From assembly GCF_963675395.1 (NCBI RefSeq), contig NZ_OY776222.1, forward strand, positions 930,001 through 994,000: a stretch of 64,000 bases of DNA. Reading direction: 5' to 3'. Shown here one piece after another: positions 8,957 through 18,239 of this stretch (position 1 is the first letter of the stretch; each line of letters opens with the position of its first letter). A program made the position numbers and the translations under genes. A model generated the notes under the pieces. The model was given only the letters and a program-made list of their open reading frames with translations. It searched no databases and was not told where the DNA came from. Origin of the DNA: an uncultured Vibrio sp. (GTDB lineage Bacteria; Pseudomonadota; Gammaproteobacteria; Enterobacterales; Vibrionaceae).

Positions 8957-9505
8957 ATGGATTTACGACTAGCGGAATATAAGGACTATGAACGTATTGC
9001 ACATCTGCATGCAGAGAGCTGGAAACGTCACTATAAAGGCATCCTCAGTCCCAGTTACTTAGACAAAGATGCTCTGGATGATAAATTGCTGATCTGGCAG
9101 ACCCGTCTTACCAACCCTCCTTTCAACCAACATATCGTTCTCGCAGAAGAGGGTGGTCTTTTAATTGGCTTTGTTTGCATCTTTGGTAACCATGATTTTG
9201 AGCGCGGTACTTTTATTGATGCACTGCATGTTGATGAGGCATATCGCAGTCGTGGTATCGGAAAACAACTGTTACTTGCCGCCGCTGAATGGCAGCAACA
9301 GTATTTCAAAGATTGTGGTTTATATTTAGAAGTTGTTTCGCAAAATACTTCAGCAATCGAGTTTTATCGTCATATTGGTGGTAGAGAGTGCCAAGAGCGT
9401 GTTTGGAGCGCACCAGGTGGCACGGAAGTGATGGAAAAAGTGTTCAGTTGGTCGAGTGCACAATCGTTGGTGAACGGTATTGAAGACCATGTTGTTTATT
9501 CTTAG
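8957..9505 (+). CDS. GNAT-family N-acetyltransferase
   Basis: 182 residues with the GNAT fold: N-terminal LRLAEYKDYERIAHLHAESW, central GFVCIFGN and IDALHVDEAYRSRGIGKQLLLAA, where RSRGIGKQL is the acetyl-CoA pyrophosphate-binding loop (Q/RxxGxG/A), and C-terminal EVVSQNTSAIEFYRHIGG. The family is too broad to assign a substrate. The gene is monocistronic, followed by a long perfect hairpin at 9533-9564. Confidence 0.85.
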   Translation: MDLRLAEYKDYERIAHLHAESWKRHYKGILSPSYLDKDALDDKLLIWQTRLTNPPFNQHIVLAEEGGLLIGFVCIFGNHDFERGTFIDALHVDEAYRSRGIGKQLLLAAAEWQQQYFKDCGLYLEVVSQNTSAIEFYRHIGGRECQERVWSAPGGTEVMEKVFSWSSAQSLVNGIEDHVVYS

Positions 9506-9532
9506 TCATCACACCAGAGTATGATGTTATGT

Positions 9533-9564
9533 ATTTAAAGAGCAGTAAACGCTGCTCTTTAAAT
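9533..9564. terminator. Hairpin after the acetyltransferase gene
   Basis: 13-bp perfect inverted repeat ATTTAAAGAGCAG / CTGCTCTTTAAAT with a 6-nt loop, 28 bp past the stop. Its T-run lies inside the stem rather than after it, so termination is likely but not certain. Confidence 0.65.
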
Positions 9565-9677
9565 TGGTTAAGCGTAATGTAGTTTATTATTTATACCCTT
9601 CCGTACTGTTTATCGCTGGTGAGTTATATATAATCACCACCCTAAAAAGATAATAACAATGATAATCAGTGACGAAC

Positions 9678-11768
9678 ATGGAAGAGACAAGCAAAGCGGA
9701 TAAATTTGGTAATACGGATTCGATACGCAAAGTCTATCAGTATGCAGGGCCAAACCTCATGCTTGTTGGTTGGCTAGGTTTTATCGGCTATCCGCTTTAT
9801 TACGTCGTTTGGGAAATGATGTTCCCACAAGCTTATGAGAATTTGTCGCTGCGTTTGTTCTGCTCGCTGCTATTTTTGGGCATTATTTTCAGAAACCGTT
9901 TCCCGCCGTTTTTGCAGCGTTACATTCATATTTATTATCAGGTCACCATCACGCTCTGCTTACCATTTTTCTTCTTCTATATGTTGTTGATGAATGATTG
10001 GTCTGAAGTGTGGGTGATGTCGTTTATGTGCGCGATCTTTCTGCACATATTGTTGGTACATCTTACCAAAGTCATGTTCGTCCAGACGTTTGTCGGTGTC
10101 GCTTTAGCGATCTTTTTTGCGTGGTTAGCAAAAGGTTTTCAAATTGACATCACTATGGATTGGGCGCATGTGCCCATATTTTTGTTTATCTATGTTTTTG
10201 GCAATTTGTTCTATGTTCGAAACCAAGTCGAACATGAATCGAAAGTGTCATTGGCGAAATACTTTGGGGCTGGGATCGCACACGAAATGCGTAACCCTCT
10301 TAGTGGTCTTTCAACGTCTATTGAGCTATTTCGCTCAATATTGCCTAGTACAAAAACAGCTGATAAAGATCAATATGTTATAAGTGGTAAAGACGTTGAA
10401 CTGCTAAATGATGTCAGTAAAGATGCGCTCGATATCATCCATGCCGCAAATGAAACGATTGACCTGTTGCTTACTTCCATTGATGAGAATCGTATTTCCC
10501 GTACCACCTTCAAAAAGTATTCCGCGAAAAGTGTCGTGCAGCAGGCAATTGAGAGTTTTAGCTACGATCGTTCAACAGATAGACGCGTTATCTCCCTAGA
10601 TGTAAGGGACGAGTTTTATTTTTTGGGGAGTGATACGCTGCTTCAATACGTAATGTACAACCTTTTCAAAAACTCATTCCACCACCGTAGATCCGAAGAT
10701 TTTCACATTCTCGTCGAGTTAAAAAGTGAAGGTTCTGCGAATAAAATCATCGTGACCGATAACGGCTCGGGTATTGCGTCTGACGCGATTCGAAATGTCT
10801 TTGAGGACTTTTATACCACAGGAAAATCAAAAAACTATGGCCTGGGTTTGCCTTTCTGTAAGAAGGTGATGTGCTCATATGGGGGGAGTATTGAAGCGAA
10901 GTCTGTTCTGGGAGAGTGGACACAATTTACGTTGACCTTCCCATCATTAAACTCTGAGGTTGTCACTAAGATTAAACAAGATCTGATCAAGTTGAAGAAG
11001 GTTCTCATGGTGACTGATCAGGATATTCTGGTGTACAGAGGTTTAGAAATGAGTAGCCAAATGGGTTTTTCATTGAACTACCTACAACTTGATGAAGCAC
11101 TGAATCAGCAACAGTATGAATTTAACTATGATGCCATTTTTGTTGATTTACATTGCTTAGACAGGGAGGCAAATCAGCTCAAGCAACTTGAAGCATTGTT
11201 TGCCTATAGCGATGCACGTATCGTCTACTTGTTTGAGCGTCATCCCGCTTCAAGAGTTTGTCAGCCTGTACACGAGGTGATATGGGTAGAGACGCAGGCT
11301 TGGCTACTCAATACAGCCAATACTATCGACCAAGTTCTGTTTGATTCACGTGATACGGCTGTTTCATCAAATCATTGTGAGCCAGTCATATCAGCGCCTG
11401 CTTATAGACGCACTATTATGGTGGTGGATGACAACGAGTCGTTGCGTAAATTCACTGCGATACTGTTGGAAAAACAGGGATTTGATGTAATTCAGAAAGA
11501 AAATGGTCAACAAGCGGTTGAAGCGTTAGAAACAGATAGGGTCGATGTGATTCTTATGGACATCGAAATGCCAGTGATGGATGGGATTGAAGCTTCAAGA
11601 GTGATTCGAAATTCTAACAAGCATTATTCTTCGGTGCCTATTATTGCCTACACTGGGGACAGTACCGCCTTTACTTTGGACAAAATCGGCTCTTCGGGCA
11701 TGTCTGATTTCATCGTGAAACCCGCCAATAAAAACCGCTTACTCGATAAAATTGCAAACTGGGTATAA
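9678..11768 (+). CDS. cqsS: CqsS-like CAI-1 quorum-sensing hybrid histidine kinase
   Basis: About 696-699 residues with the CqsS architecture: six N-terminal helices (to about residue 180), HisKA with phospho-acceptor His in GAGIAHEMRNPL (His205 counted from the GTG at 9669), HATPase, and a C-terminal receiver with Asp631 in LMDIEMP. The N-terminal DSIRKVYQYAGPN and the FGNL(F)xxRNQ segment match CqsS of V. cholerae and V. harveyi, which binds the alpha-hydroxyketone CAI-1 and feeds phosphate to LuxU/LuxO. The position I align with Cys170 of V. cholerae CqsS is Phe, as in V. harveyi. The synthase gene cqsA, normally adjacent, is not here. The ATG at 9678 is an alternative to the GTG at 9669; neither has a strong ribosome site. 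A CqsS paralogue remains possible. Confidence 0.8.
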   Translation: MEETSKADKFGNTDSIRKVYQYAGPNLMLVGWLGFIGYPLYYVVWEMMFPQAYENLSLRLFCSLLFLGIIFRNRFPPFLQRYIHIYYQVTITLCLPFFFFYMLLMNDWSEVWVMSFMCAIFLHILLVHLTKVMFVQTFVGVALAIFFAWLAKGFQIDITMDWAHVPIFLFIYVFGNLFYVRNQVEHESKVSLAKYFGAGIAHEMRNPLSGLSTSIELFRSILPSTKTADKDQYVISGKDVELLNDVSKDALDIIHAANETIDLLLTSIDENRISRTTFKKYSAKSVVQQAIESFSYDRSTDRRVISLDVRDEFYFLGSDTLLQYVMYNLFKNSFHHRRSEDFHILVELKSEGSANKIIVTDNGSGIASDAIRNVFEDFYTTGKSKNYGLGLPFCKKVMCSYGGSIEAKSVLGEWTQFTLTFPSLNSEVVTKIKQDLIKLKKVLMVTDQDILVYRGLEMSSQMGFSLNYLQLDEALNQQQYEFNYDAIFVDLHCLDREANQLKQLEALFAYSDARIVYLFERHPASRVCQPVHEVIWVETQAWLLNTANTIDQVLFDSRDTAVSSNHCEPVISAPAYRRTIMVVDDNESLRKFTAILLEKQGFDVIQKENGQQAVEALETDRVDVILMDIEMPVMDGIEASRVIRNSNKHYSSVPIIAYTGDSTAFTLDKIGSSGMSDFIVKPANKNRLLDKIANWV

Positions 11769-11817
11769 AAAAGCTCAGTATCACACTTAATACTAATCAC
11801 TTAACGATTTTATCTGA

Positions 11818-11943
11818 GTCATTCCAGCGAGACTAGGAGTCTAATAGCAGCGCGCTGAGCAGTTAATGAAATAATTTGGGTCATGAAGTGCTCGGAAATT
11901 AAATCCTGAATCACGCGCCTTCGTCGCTGTTCAGGAAAACGGG
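11818..11943. repeat. Dispersed extragenic repeat, copy A
   Basis: Begins GTCATTCCAGCGAGACTAGG, continues with CTAATAGCAGCGCGCTGAGC, and ends with CCTGAATCACGCGCC and CGTCGCTGTTCAGGAAAACGG. The same left and right blocks occur at 38283-38417, and the left block occurs at 34785-34839. Copy A has lost the CCTTAGCGAG duplication inside the left arm and its right end is degenerate (GGAAAACG instead of GAATGACG). Confidence 0.75.
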
Positions 11944-12016
11944 ATACTTAAATATGCCATTCGCTGTTGAACGAACGGCACTAAGTATCACGCGGTATAT
12001 GACTTAAGAGTAGGGA

Positions 12017-12961
12017 TTAGCGCTTGTTACGCAAGTAGCGTTTACGTCGCTCTTCTTTACGTTTGGCTTTCTCTTCTTCTTTACGCGCAGATTCGATTTC
12101 CACTTCGATAAGCTCTTGCGTAATCATTTCGGGACGCTCTAACGTGATCTGTCCCAGTGTTCCCTGACGCAATTCATGCAGCAGAATCTCTGATACCTTA
12201 TGCAGGTCGACACGACCACCAGCTCGTAATGCACCTCGGCGACGACCAATCTCTTCCATAATTTCGATGTCAGACTCTGGAAGCTCATCAATTTGATAGC
12301 GTTGTTTCAGTTTTTCAGGGTATTGAGCGGCTAAATATTCGATGGTGTAAAATGCTACTTCATCATATTCCATCGCGGTGTCTTTCACTGCCCCTGTTGC
12401 GGCAAGACGAAAACCACTGTGCGGGTTTTCTACTTTTGGCCACAAAATTCCTGGCGTGTCAGATAAAACGATACCATTTTGAAGGTTGATACGTTGCTGA
12501 CGACGCGTTACCGCAGGTTGATTACCTGTCACTGCAATCGTACGGCCCGCAAGTGTATTGATGATGGTTGATTTCCCTACATTTGGGATGCCCATTATCA
12601 TAGTACGAATGTTTTTGCCGATCTCTTCGCGGTGAGGTGCTAGCTTACGACACAGTTCCATTATTTTATGGACTTCTTGAGGTTCAGAAGTGGTGATAGC
12701 CATAGCTTTCACATTCTGTTCTTGCTCAAGATGCTCAATCCAGAGTTGAGTCAGCTCTGGGTCAGCTAAATCGCGCTTGTTCAATACCTTAACGACCGGC
12801 TTGTCACCACGAATCTCGGAAATCAAAGGGTTTTCGCTACTAAAGGGAATACGGGCATCCAGTACTTCGATGATCACATCCACCTGTGGGATGGCTTCTT
12901 CGATCTCTTTACGAGCTTTGTGCATGTGGCCAGGAAACCACTGGATTGAGTTGTTAACCAT
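12017..12961 (-). CDS. ylqF: Ribosome biogenesis GTPase YlqF/RbgA
   Basis: 314 residues. A circularly permuted GTPase: the G4 motif NKRD (near residue 61) precedes the P-loop GIPNVGKST (near 124) and the G3 motif DTPG (near 173). The N-terminal IQWFPGHMHKARKEI is diagnostic for YlqF/RbgA, which acts in late 50S subunit assembly. The C-terminus is strongly basic (KAKRKEERRKRYLRNKR), as expected for rRNA binding. ATG at 12961 follows AAGG. It is monocistronic between the cqsS-like gene and a 460-bp gene-free region. Confidence 0.9.
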   Translation of the reverse strand: MVNNSIQWFPGHMHKARKEIEEAIPQVDVIIEVLDARIPFSSENPLISEIRGDKPVVKVLNKRDLADPELTQLWIEHLEQEQNVKAMAITTSEPQEVHKIMELCRKLAPHREEIGKNIRTMIMGIPNVGKSTIINTLAGRTIAVTGNQPAVTRRQQRINLQNGIVLSDTPGILWPKVENPHSGFRLAATGAVKDTAMEYDEVAFYTIEYLAAQYPEKLKQRYQIDELPESDIEIMEEIGRRRGALRAGGRVDLHKVSEILLHELRQGTLGQITLERPEMITQELIEVEIESARKEEEKAKRKEERRKRYLRNKR

Positions 12962-13422
12962 TTGAGTTATTACCTTAAATTCTTTTGCTCATAAGGGGTA
13001 CGGCTACTAACCTGGATTGGCGAATCGGTTTGATGAGGCCAGCATACTGGTTATTAGAGGTAGATTTCCAATGTACCGCAGAGTTGAGCTTCATTCTGCT
13101 ATTAGTCTTGTAGTTTATCACGTAATACCAATGAGCACCCAAGATGATGGAGAAAAACCGATTAGTCAGTATCAAGTGTCGAATATTTGAGCTTGTGCTA
13201 TTTATCGTGTCAAAATGTAGGAAGCAGTGTAATTGAGATGATTTGCTGAGACGTTGAGCGTAAATAAAGTGTAGTCATAGGTGGAAGATTCTGTAGGAAT
13301 ACGCTTACGGATTTTAAAATAATTTATTAATATCAGTGTAATAGAGTAATTCATGTAGGGGGCTGATATTTGACTTTTAAGCCCTTCAGACTAGTCTGAC
13401 TTCCCAATCAGAGGAAGTCTTC
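12962..13422. other. Gene-free divergent promoter region
   Basis: No supported ORF. It contains the promoters for YlqF (minus) and the phosphorelay operon (plus); the last 35 bp hold a palindrome and an RBS hairpin described separately. Confidence 0.6.
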
Positions 13423-13425
13423 ATG
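13388..13425 (+). promoter_or_regulatory. RBS-sequestering hairpin and palindrome before the hybrid kinase
   Basis: A perfect 10-bp palindrome AGACTAGTCT (13388-13397) is followed by a 7-bp stem GACTTCC (13398-13404) / GGAAGTC (13413-13419) with an 8-nt loop. The right arm contains the GAGGAAG Shine-Dalgarno sequence of the kinase ATG at 13423, so the folded mRNA would hide it. A role in translational control is inferred. Confidence 0.55.
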
Positions 13426-16400
13426 TTCAGCATTCTAAGAAATATATTGTTGTTATCCGTTACGCTTTTTAGTGTCGCGGTTTCTTTTAATGCATCTGCG
13501 GTAACTACTCGCAAAGAACGAAAAGAAACCATCGTTGTTGGTGTGATTACTCAGCGTGATTCTACAGATTCAATGCTAGACAGTAGTGGTCCCTTTTATG
13601 ACATTAACCTTGATTACCTAAACAACATTTCCAAAGTACTCAATCTCACACTCGAGATTCGTGCGTATAAGCATATTCTTCCTCTGCTGGCTGATGTAGA
13701 GAACGGTGTCATTGATGGCGCGGTAGGATTCAGTAAAACAGAAGGCAGACAACGTCGCTTCCTGTTTTCGCAGCCATTTTTCTCTAGCACTATCGCAGTG
13801 TGGTACCAAGATGCCACCCTGAAACAACGCGACCATCACGATATTCGCTGGGTCTGTGTTGAAGGTAGCTCATATTGTGACAACCTGAAAACTCAGGGTT
13901 TCGACAACATCAGTTATGCAAGAACCCGTCTAGAAGCATTTGAAAAGGTTCGTTCTGGCCAAGCTAACGCGCTCATTTCAACTTATGTGGCGATAAGCCA
14001 GTATCTCGATCAGCACAATATCGTCAAAGGATTGGTAGATATACCTGAGTGGCTGAGTCATGAAGAGGTAAGTTTCATTACTTCGCAAGATAATCAAAAC
14101 CTGATCAATCAGATCAATAAGATTCTGAGTTGGGAAAAAAGTGGAAAAAATATTCGTTCAGTTGCGTCGCAAAACCCTTACCACATTAACGACAAGCTAT
14201 TAGTGGAATATCGTAAGCACTTGAGCAGTGATCACAAGATTACTTACAGTAGCAGTGAAGAGGCATATCCGTTTTTATTTAAGAGCGCAAACTCTGATCA
14301 TTTGGATGGTGTTCTCCCGGACTTCATTGAGTTAATTCAATCGAGAACTGGCTTGTCATTTCAGTTTGTTAAGCCCAATGCTAGCTTAAGCAGTGGCTTG
14401 ACCGCTTTTAACTCTGACCTTGTACCAGTCGCTTACGTCGATAAAGTGCCAGTTTCAGACTGGTTAGTGACTAAACCTTTTATGCGCAATAACTTCGTCT
14501 CTGTGAGAACAGAAGAGCACAATGTAGATGCGACGGAAAATTCGAAGTTGGGCATTTTGATCAGTTTAAAAAAGCAAGGGTTAGTGCATTTAGACTCGTG
14601 GCAACATGATCGCTTCTCTCGCTACGATGATCCCAAGCAGTTATTGATGGATCTGAAATCAGGTAAGTTGGATATCGCTTACGTCCCTGACGATATTGTC
14701 CACAGTTTGGTTGCACAGGACCAGATTGATGACTTTGTTATCAATGAGCATGACGCACTGACATTCTCAATCGCGTTCGCGGTGTCTAATCAGAATACGC
14801 AGTTAAAAAATATGCTTGATAGTGTCATTGAAACGATTGACTCAAACGAGATAGAAAAACTGCTTCGTTCCCACCGAAACTTCAATTTAGTCTATGGCTA
14901 TGACGACGAACATATGACAAGAGTCGTTGTGTCTGGCGTGGTTGCATTTCTTGTGTTGTTAGTGGTGGCGTACTTTGTTTTAGCTCACTTGAGGTTGAAG
15001 GTAAAACTGGCCGAGCTGAATGCCAATAACGAAGAAAAAGAAAAACAGTGGTTAATGGACATAATTCAGGAAATTAATAGCCTGGTATTTATCCATGACG
15101 AGAACAATCACTTGGAGATGAGTAACTGTGTGCGCCATAAACATGGTCAGTGCCAAGGCTGTAGTCTACAAAGTGGTTCTACTGGTATCCACCTTGTCGA
15201 TAACCAAGATGAGCTGATCAATGTGATCGAGGGGGAAAGAATTACGGAAGAAATGGCGTCATCAGGCTGTAAATTAGGAATTAACCATGTTTACCGTGAG
15301 CGCAAGTCTATTTCCTCGCCGAGTGGTAAGAAAAAATTCGTACTCACCGTGATTCAAGATATTACCCATCAGAAAGAGCGTGAACAAGCACTCATCGACG
15401 CACAAGAGAAGGCGCAAACGGCGGTACGTGCACGCGAGAACTTTTTGGCAACCATGAGCCACGAGTTAAGGACACCACTGTCCGCGGCGCACGGTATTCT
15501 GGATTTGCTTCAACGTCAGATAGAGGAGTCATCTAGCCGAGAGCTCATTTCTCAGGCGATGCTTGCTCTCAATCATTTAAATACACTTGTTGATGAAGTT
15601 CTGGATTATTCCAAGTTGGAGGCAGGGCAGTTAACCGTCGTACCCATAAAAACAGATTTGCTTTCAACACTCTGTGATGTTTTACGTAGCTTTGAGCCTA
15701 AAGCGCTGGATAAAGGTCTGGATTACAAGGTTATGGTGAAGCCATTCCGCCATCGTCTGGTGGAAATTGACTCGTTAAGGCTGATCCAGGTCATGACCAA
15801 CTTACTGTCTAATGCGGTCAAATTTACCTCTGAAGGTGAAATTGCGATTAGCGTCATTGTTCATGGGTCTCAACTTATTTTAAAGGTGGCAGACACTGGT
15901 ATTGGGATGACAGAAAACCAGCTACAAGGCGTTTTAGACCCCTTTGTTCAGGCCGATGACACCATTACTCGTAAATACGGTGGCACAGGTCTAGGACTTA
16001 GTATTGTCGACCGCCTGGTCCAGTGTATGGGCGGTGAACTTGCGATTGATTCGCAATATGGTCTGGGTACGACGATGGTGGTGAAGCTTCCGGTTACCTT
16101 GTGCGAACTGAACTACGAATACTTTCCAGAACTGACATACAGTGACGCATTACCATTGAGTGTTCGTCAGTGGTGTGAAACCTGGAACATGAAAGTATCT
16201 AATGACGCTACCACAGTAAATCTATTACCTGAACGAGATCAGGAGAGCCGCTGTAAAGGTGTTCTGTTTAGTCAACATGATATCGCGCCAATTTGTCTTT
16301 CATTACGTGAGATTCAGTACCCTGACACCTTATTAAGTGTGTTTGACCAAAGCCACCAAAATGTGATTTCAACGGACTTAGTTCAGGAATCGATCGCTTG

Positions 16401-17097
16401 GACTGAGGGAACGGTTTTGATCGCGGAGGACAATCCGATCAACCAAAGTATCATTTTAATGCAGATGCGTGAGCTTGGTATTGAACCAGTGATTGTCAAT
16501 AACGGCCGTGAAGCATGGGAGTATCTGCAGCAGAATCAACAGGTCGCTGCACTTTTGACCGACTTCCATATGCCAGAAATGGATGGCTTTGAATTGGTTA
16601 AGCATGTTAGGTCTTCAGAGGAATTTAAAGTGCTTCCAGTCATTGGCGTTACCGCCGAGGACTCTCGCCTAGCGAGCGAAAAAGCAGAAAAAATCGGCAT
16701 GGATAATGTGCTTTATAAGCCGTACGACCTAAATAAATTGAAATCCATATTGATCCCTTTTCTAGCTCAGAAAGAAAAGAGTCCATCATTGAACTGGATT
16801 GCTAAGTTTACTTCACAAGATGCCGCAGAAATCGCCCAAGTCTTCAGTCAGTCCATGGCCTCAGATGTTACTAAGTTGAAGAGTGCTGTGACTGACGCAG
16901 ACAAAAAACGTGTGATTCATGGAATAAAAGGGGCGGTAGGCGCCATAGGCATTTCTATGTTAACCGATCTATGCATTGAGGCGGAGAAGGTCAGTGCTGG
17001 AGAATTGGATAAGTTTGCAGCGGAAATAATTATACATATCGAGCAGGAGATCGAGAATGTAGAGAACTGGACAGAAATACATGAACAGAACATTTAA
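13423..17097 (+). CDS. BvgS/EvgS/VieS-type unorthodox hybrid sensor kinase
   Basis: 1224 residues. Order: signal peptide, two periplasmic solute-binding-like (SBP_bac_3) domains to about residue 500, one transmembrane helix (about 505-525), a PAS-like linker with a Cys/His cluster (Cys569, His572, His574, Cys577, Cys580, plus Cys616), HisKA with His680 in TMSHELRTPL, HATPase (NLLSNAVKF, GGTGLGLSIV), receiver with Asp1047 in LTDFHMPEMDG, and a C-terminal Hpt domain with His1166 in VIHGIKGAVG. This is the full His-Asp-His relay of BvgS, EvgS and V. cholerae VieS. Its stop overlaps the next gene by 17 bp. The partner is most likely one or both response regulators downstream. The signal sensed is unknown. 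Confidence 0.9.
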   Translation: MFSILRNILLLSVTLFSVAVSFNASAVTTRKERKETIVVGVITQRDSTDSMLDSSGPFYDINLDYLNNISKVLNLTLEIRAYKHILPLLADVENGVIDGAVGFSKTEGRQRRFLFSQPFFSSTIAVWYQDATLKQRDHHDIRWVCVEGSSYCDNLKTQGFDNISYARTRLEAFEKVRSGQANALISTYVAISQYLDQHNIVKGLVDIPEWLSHEEVSFITSQDNQNLINQINKILSWEKSGKNIRSVASQNPYHINDKLLVEYRKHLSSDHKITYSSSEEAYPFLFKSANSDHLDGVLPDFIELIQSRTGLSFQFVKPNASLSSGLTAFNSDLVPVAYVDKVPVSDWLVTKPFMRNNFVSVRTEEHNVDATENSKLGILISLKKQGLVHLDSWQHDRFSRYDDPKQLLMDLKSGKLDIAYVPDDIVHSLVAQDQIDDFVINEHDALTFSIAFAVSNQNTQLKNMLDSVIETIDSNEIEKLLRSHRNFNLVYGYDDEHMTRVVVSGVVAFLVLLVVAYFVLAHLRLKVKLAELNANNEEKEKQWLMDIIQEINSLVFIHDENNHLEMSNCVRHKHGQCQGCSLQSGSTGIHLVDNQDELINVIEGERITEEMASSGCKLGINHVYRERKSISSPSGKKKFVLTVIQDITHQKEREQALIDAQEKAQTAVRARENFLATMSHELRTPLSAAHGILDLLQRQIEESSSRELISQAMLALNHLNTLVDEVLDYSKLEAGQLTVVPIKTDLLSTLCDVLRSFEPKALDKGLDYKVMVKPFRHRLVEIDSLRLIQVMTNLLSNAVKFTSEGEIAISVIVHGSQLILKVADTGIGMTENQLQGVLDPFVQADDTITRKYGGTGLGLSIVDRLVQCMGGELAIDSQYGLGTTMVVKLPVTLCELNYEYFPELTYSDALPLSVRQWCETWNMKVSNDATTVNLLPERDQESRCKGVLFSQHDIAPICLSLREIQYPDTLLSVFDQSHQNVISTDLVQESIAWTEGTVLIAEDNPINQSIILMQMRELGIEPVIVNNGREAWEYLQQNQQVAALLTDFHMPEMDGFELVKHVRSSEEFKVLPVIGVTAEDSRLASEKAEKIGMDNVLYKPYDLNKLKSILIPFLAQKEKSPSLNWIAKFTSQDAAEIAQVFSQSMASDVTKLKSAVTDADKKRVIHGIKGAVGAIGISMLTDLCIEAEKVSAGELDKFAAEIIIHIEQEIENVENWTEIHEQNI

Positions 17098-18235
17098 TGC
17101 AATGGTGATTGATGATCATCCTCTTCAAACCACGTTACTGACCCATGCCTTACGCAAGCATGGTGCGTATGTCGCGGCATTTAATTGTGTGGATGAAGCG
17201 ATTATGTGTGCAGAAACCACATATTTTGATGTGATATTTTGCGATATCATGATGCCGGGGAGAGATGGTGTTGACATGATGGAGTTGCTCGATCAGATCA
17301 GCTTTCAAGGTAAAGTTGTGATAGTCAGCGCTATGGATCTCACCATAATCTCTGCGGTCAAAGCCATGTGTAGCGATTTTAGCTTCGAGGTGGTCGGTAA
17401 ATTACACAAGCCTTATGACCAGCTTGAAGTCGCTGACATCGTTGGCAAAATGCAGCAAGAAACGCAGAAGAAAGCGACATTTACTCAGCCAATTGAAGTT
17501 GAAGATAATGAGTTTATCTCGGCGTTAGGTGACGGGCGAGTAAAAAATTACTATCAGCCCTTGGTTGGTACGAAAAGCGGAGAGGTACTAGGCTATGAGG
17601 CGTTGGCTCGTTGGTATCATCCGATATATGGTGTTTTATCTCCGTATTACTTCTTGCCTATCGTAGAGCGTTGTGGTCTGTCGAAAGCGTTGTTTGACGC
17701 GGTATTCAGTAATCTCATCTACGACATCAAAAATCGAGGCTTCACGCAAAAAGTATCAATCAATGTTGATCACGCAAACATAGAAGATATGCAGTTTGCC
17801 AGCCGCTTTCTTAATCAGTGCCATGAGCACCATATAGAGCCGGAACAGATCACGATTGAAATCACTGAGCGTGATACGTTCCAGGCGAGCGCTTCAATCT
17901 ATAAAAACTTACTCAAGTTGCGAATGAATGGTGTCACGGTATCAATCGATGATTTTGGAACTGGCTCCTCGACGTTTGAAAAACTTGCGCAACTGCCTTT
18001 CAACGAACTCAAAATAGATCGTTCTTTTGTACATGGTATCGAAAGTGATCCCAAAAAACGCAATATCGTTGTTGCCATTCGTTCACTAGCGAAAAGTTTA
18101 AATATTCCTGTTGTAGCAGAAGGTGTTGAAGACGAAGCAACGATGAAAGTGATGCGTGAATATGGCATCGATCTTTGCCAAGGTTTTTACATCAATAAAC
18201 CCATGCCCTTAGAAGCAATAACCATACTGAACTAA
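17081..18235 (+). CDS. Response regulator with EAL c-di-GMP phosphodiesterase domain
   Basis: 384 residues: receiver domain (residues 1-125; acidic pair DD at 11-12, phospho-acceptor Asp55 in FCDIMMPGRDG) and an EAL domain (about 140-380). The catalytic signature is intact: EALARW, IEITERD, DDFGTGSS with the metal-binding Asp pair, KIDRSF and VVAEGVE. It should hydrolyse c-di-GMP to pGpG under control of the kinase encoded immediately upstream, whose 3' end it overlaps. The arrangement recalls VieS-VieA of V. cholerae, but VieA carries its own C-terminal helix-turn-helix; here that part is a separate gene 5 bp downstream. Confidence 0.9.
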   Translation: MNRTFNAMVIDDHPLQTTLLTHALRKHGAYVAAFNCVDEAIMCAETTYFDVIFCDIMMPGRDGVDMMELLDQISFQGKVVIVSAMDLTIISAVKAMCSDFSFEVVGKLHKPYDQLEVADIVGKMQQETQKKATFTQPIEVEDNEFISALGDGRVKNYYQPLVGTKSGEVLGYEALARWYHPIYGVLSPYYFLPIVERCGLSKALFDAVFSNLIYDIKNRGFTQKVSINVDHANIEDMQFASRFLNQCHEHHIEPEQITIEITERDTFQASASIYKNLLKLRMNGVTVSIDDFGTGSSTFEKLAQLPFNELKIDRSFVHGIESDPKKRNIVVAIRSLAKSLNIPVVAEGVEDEATMKVMREYGIDLCQGFYINKPMPLEAITILN

Positions 18236-18239
18236 AGAT

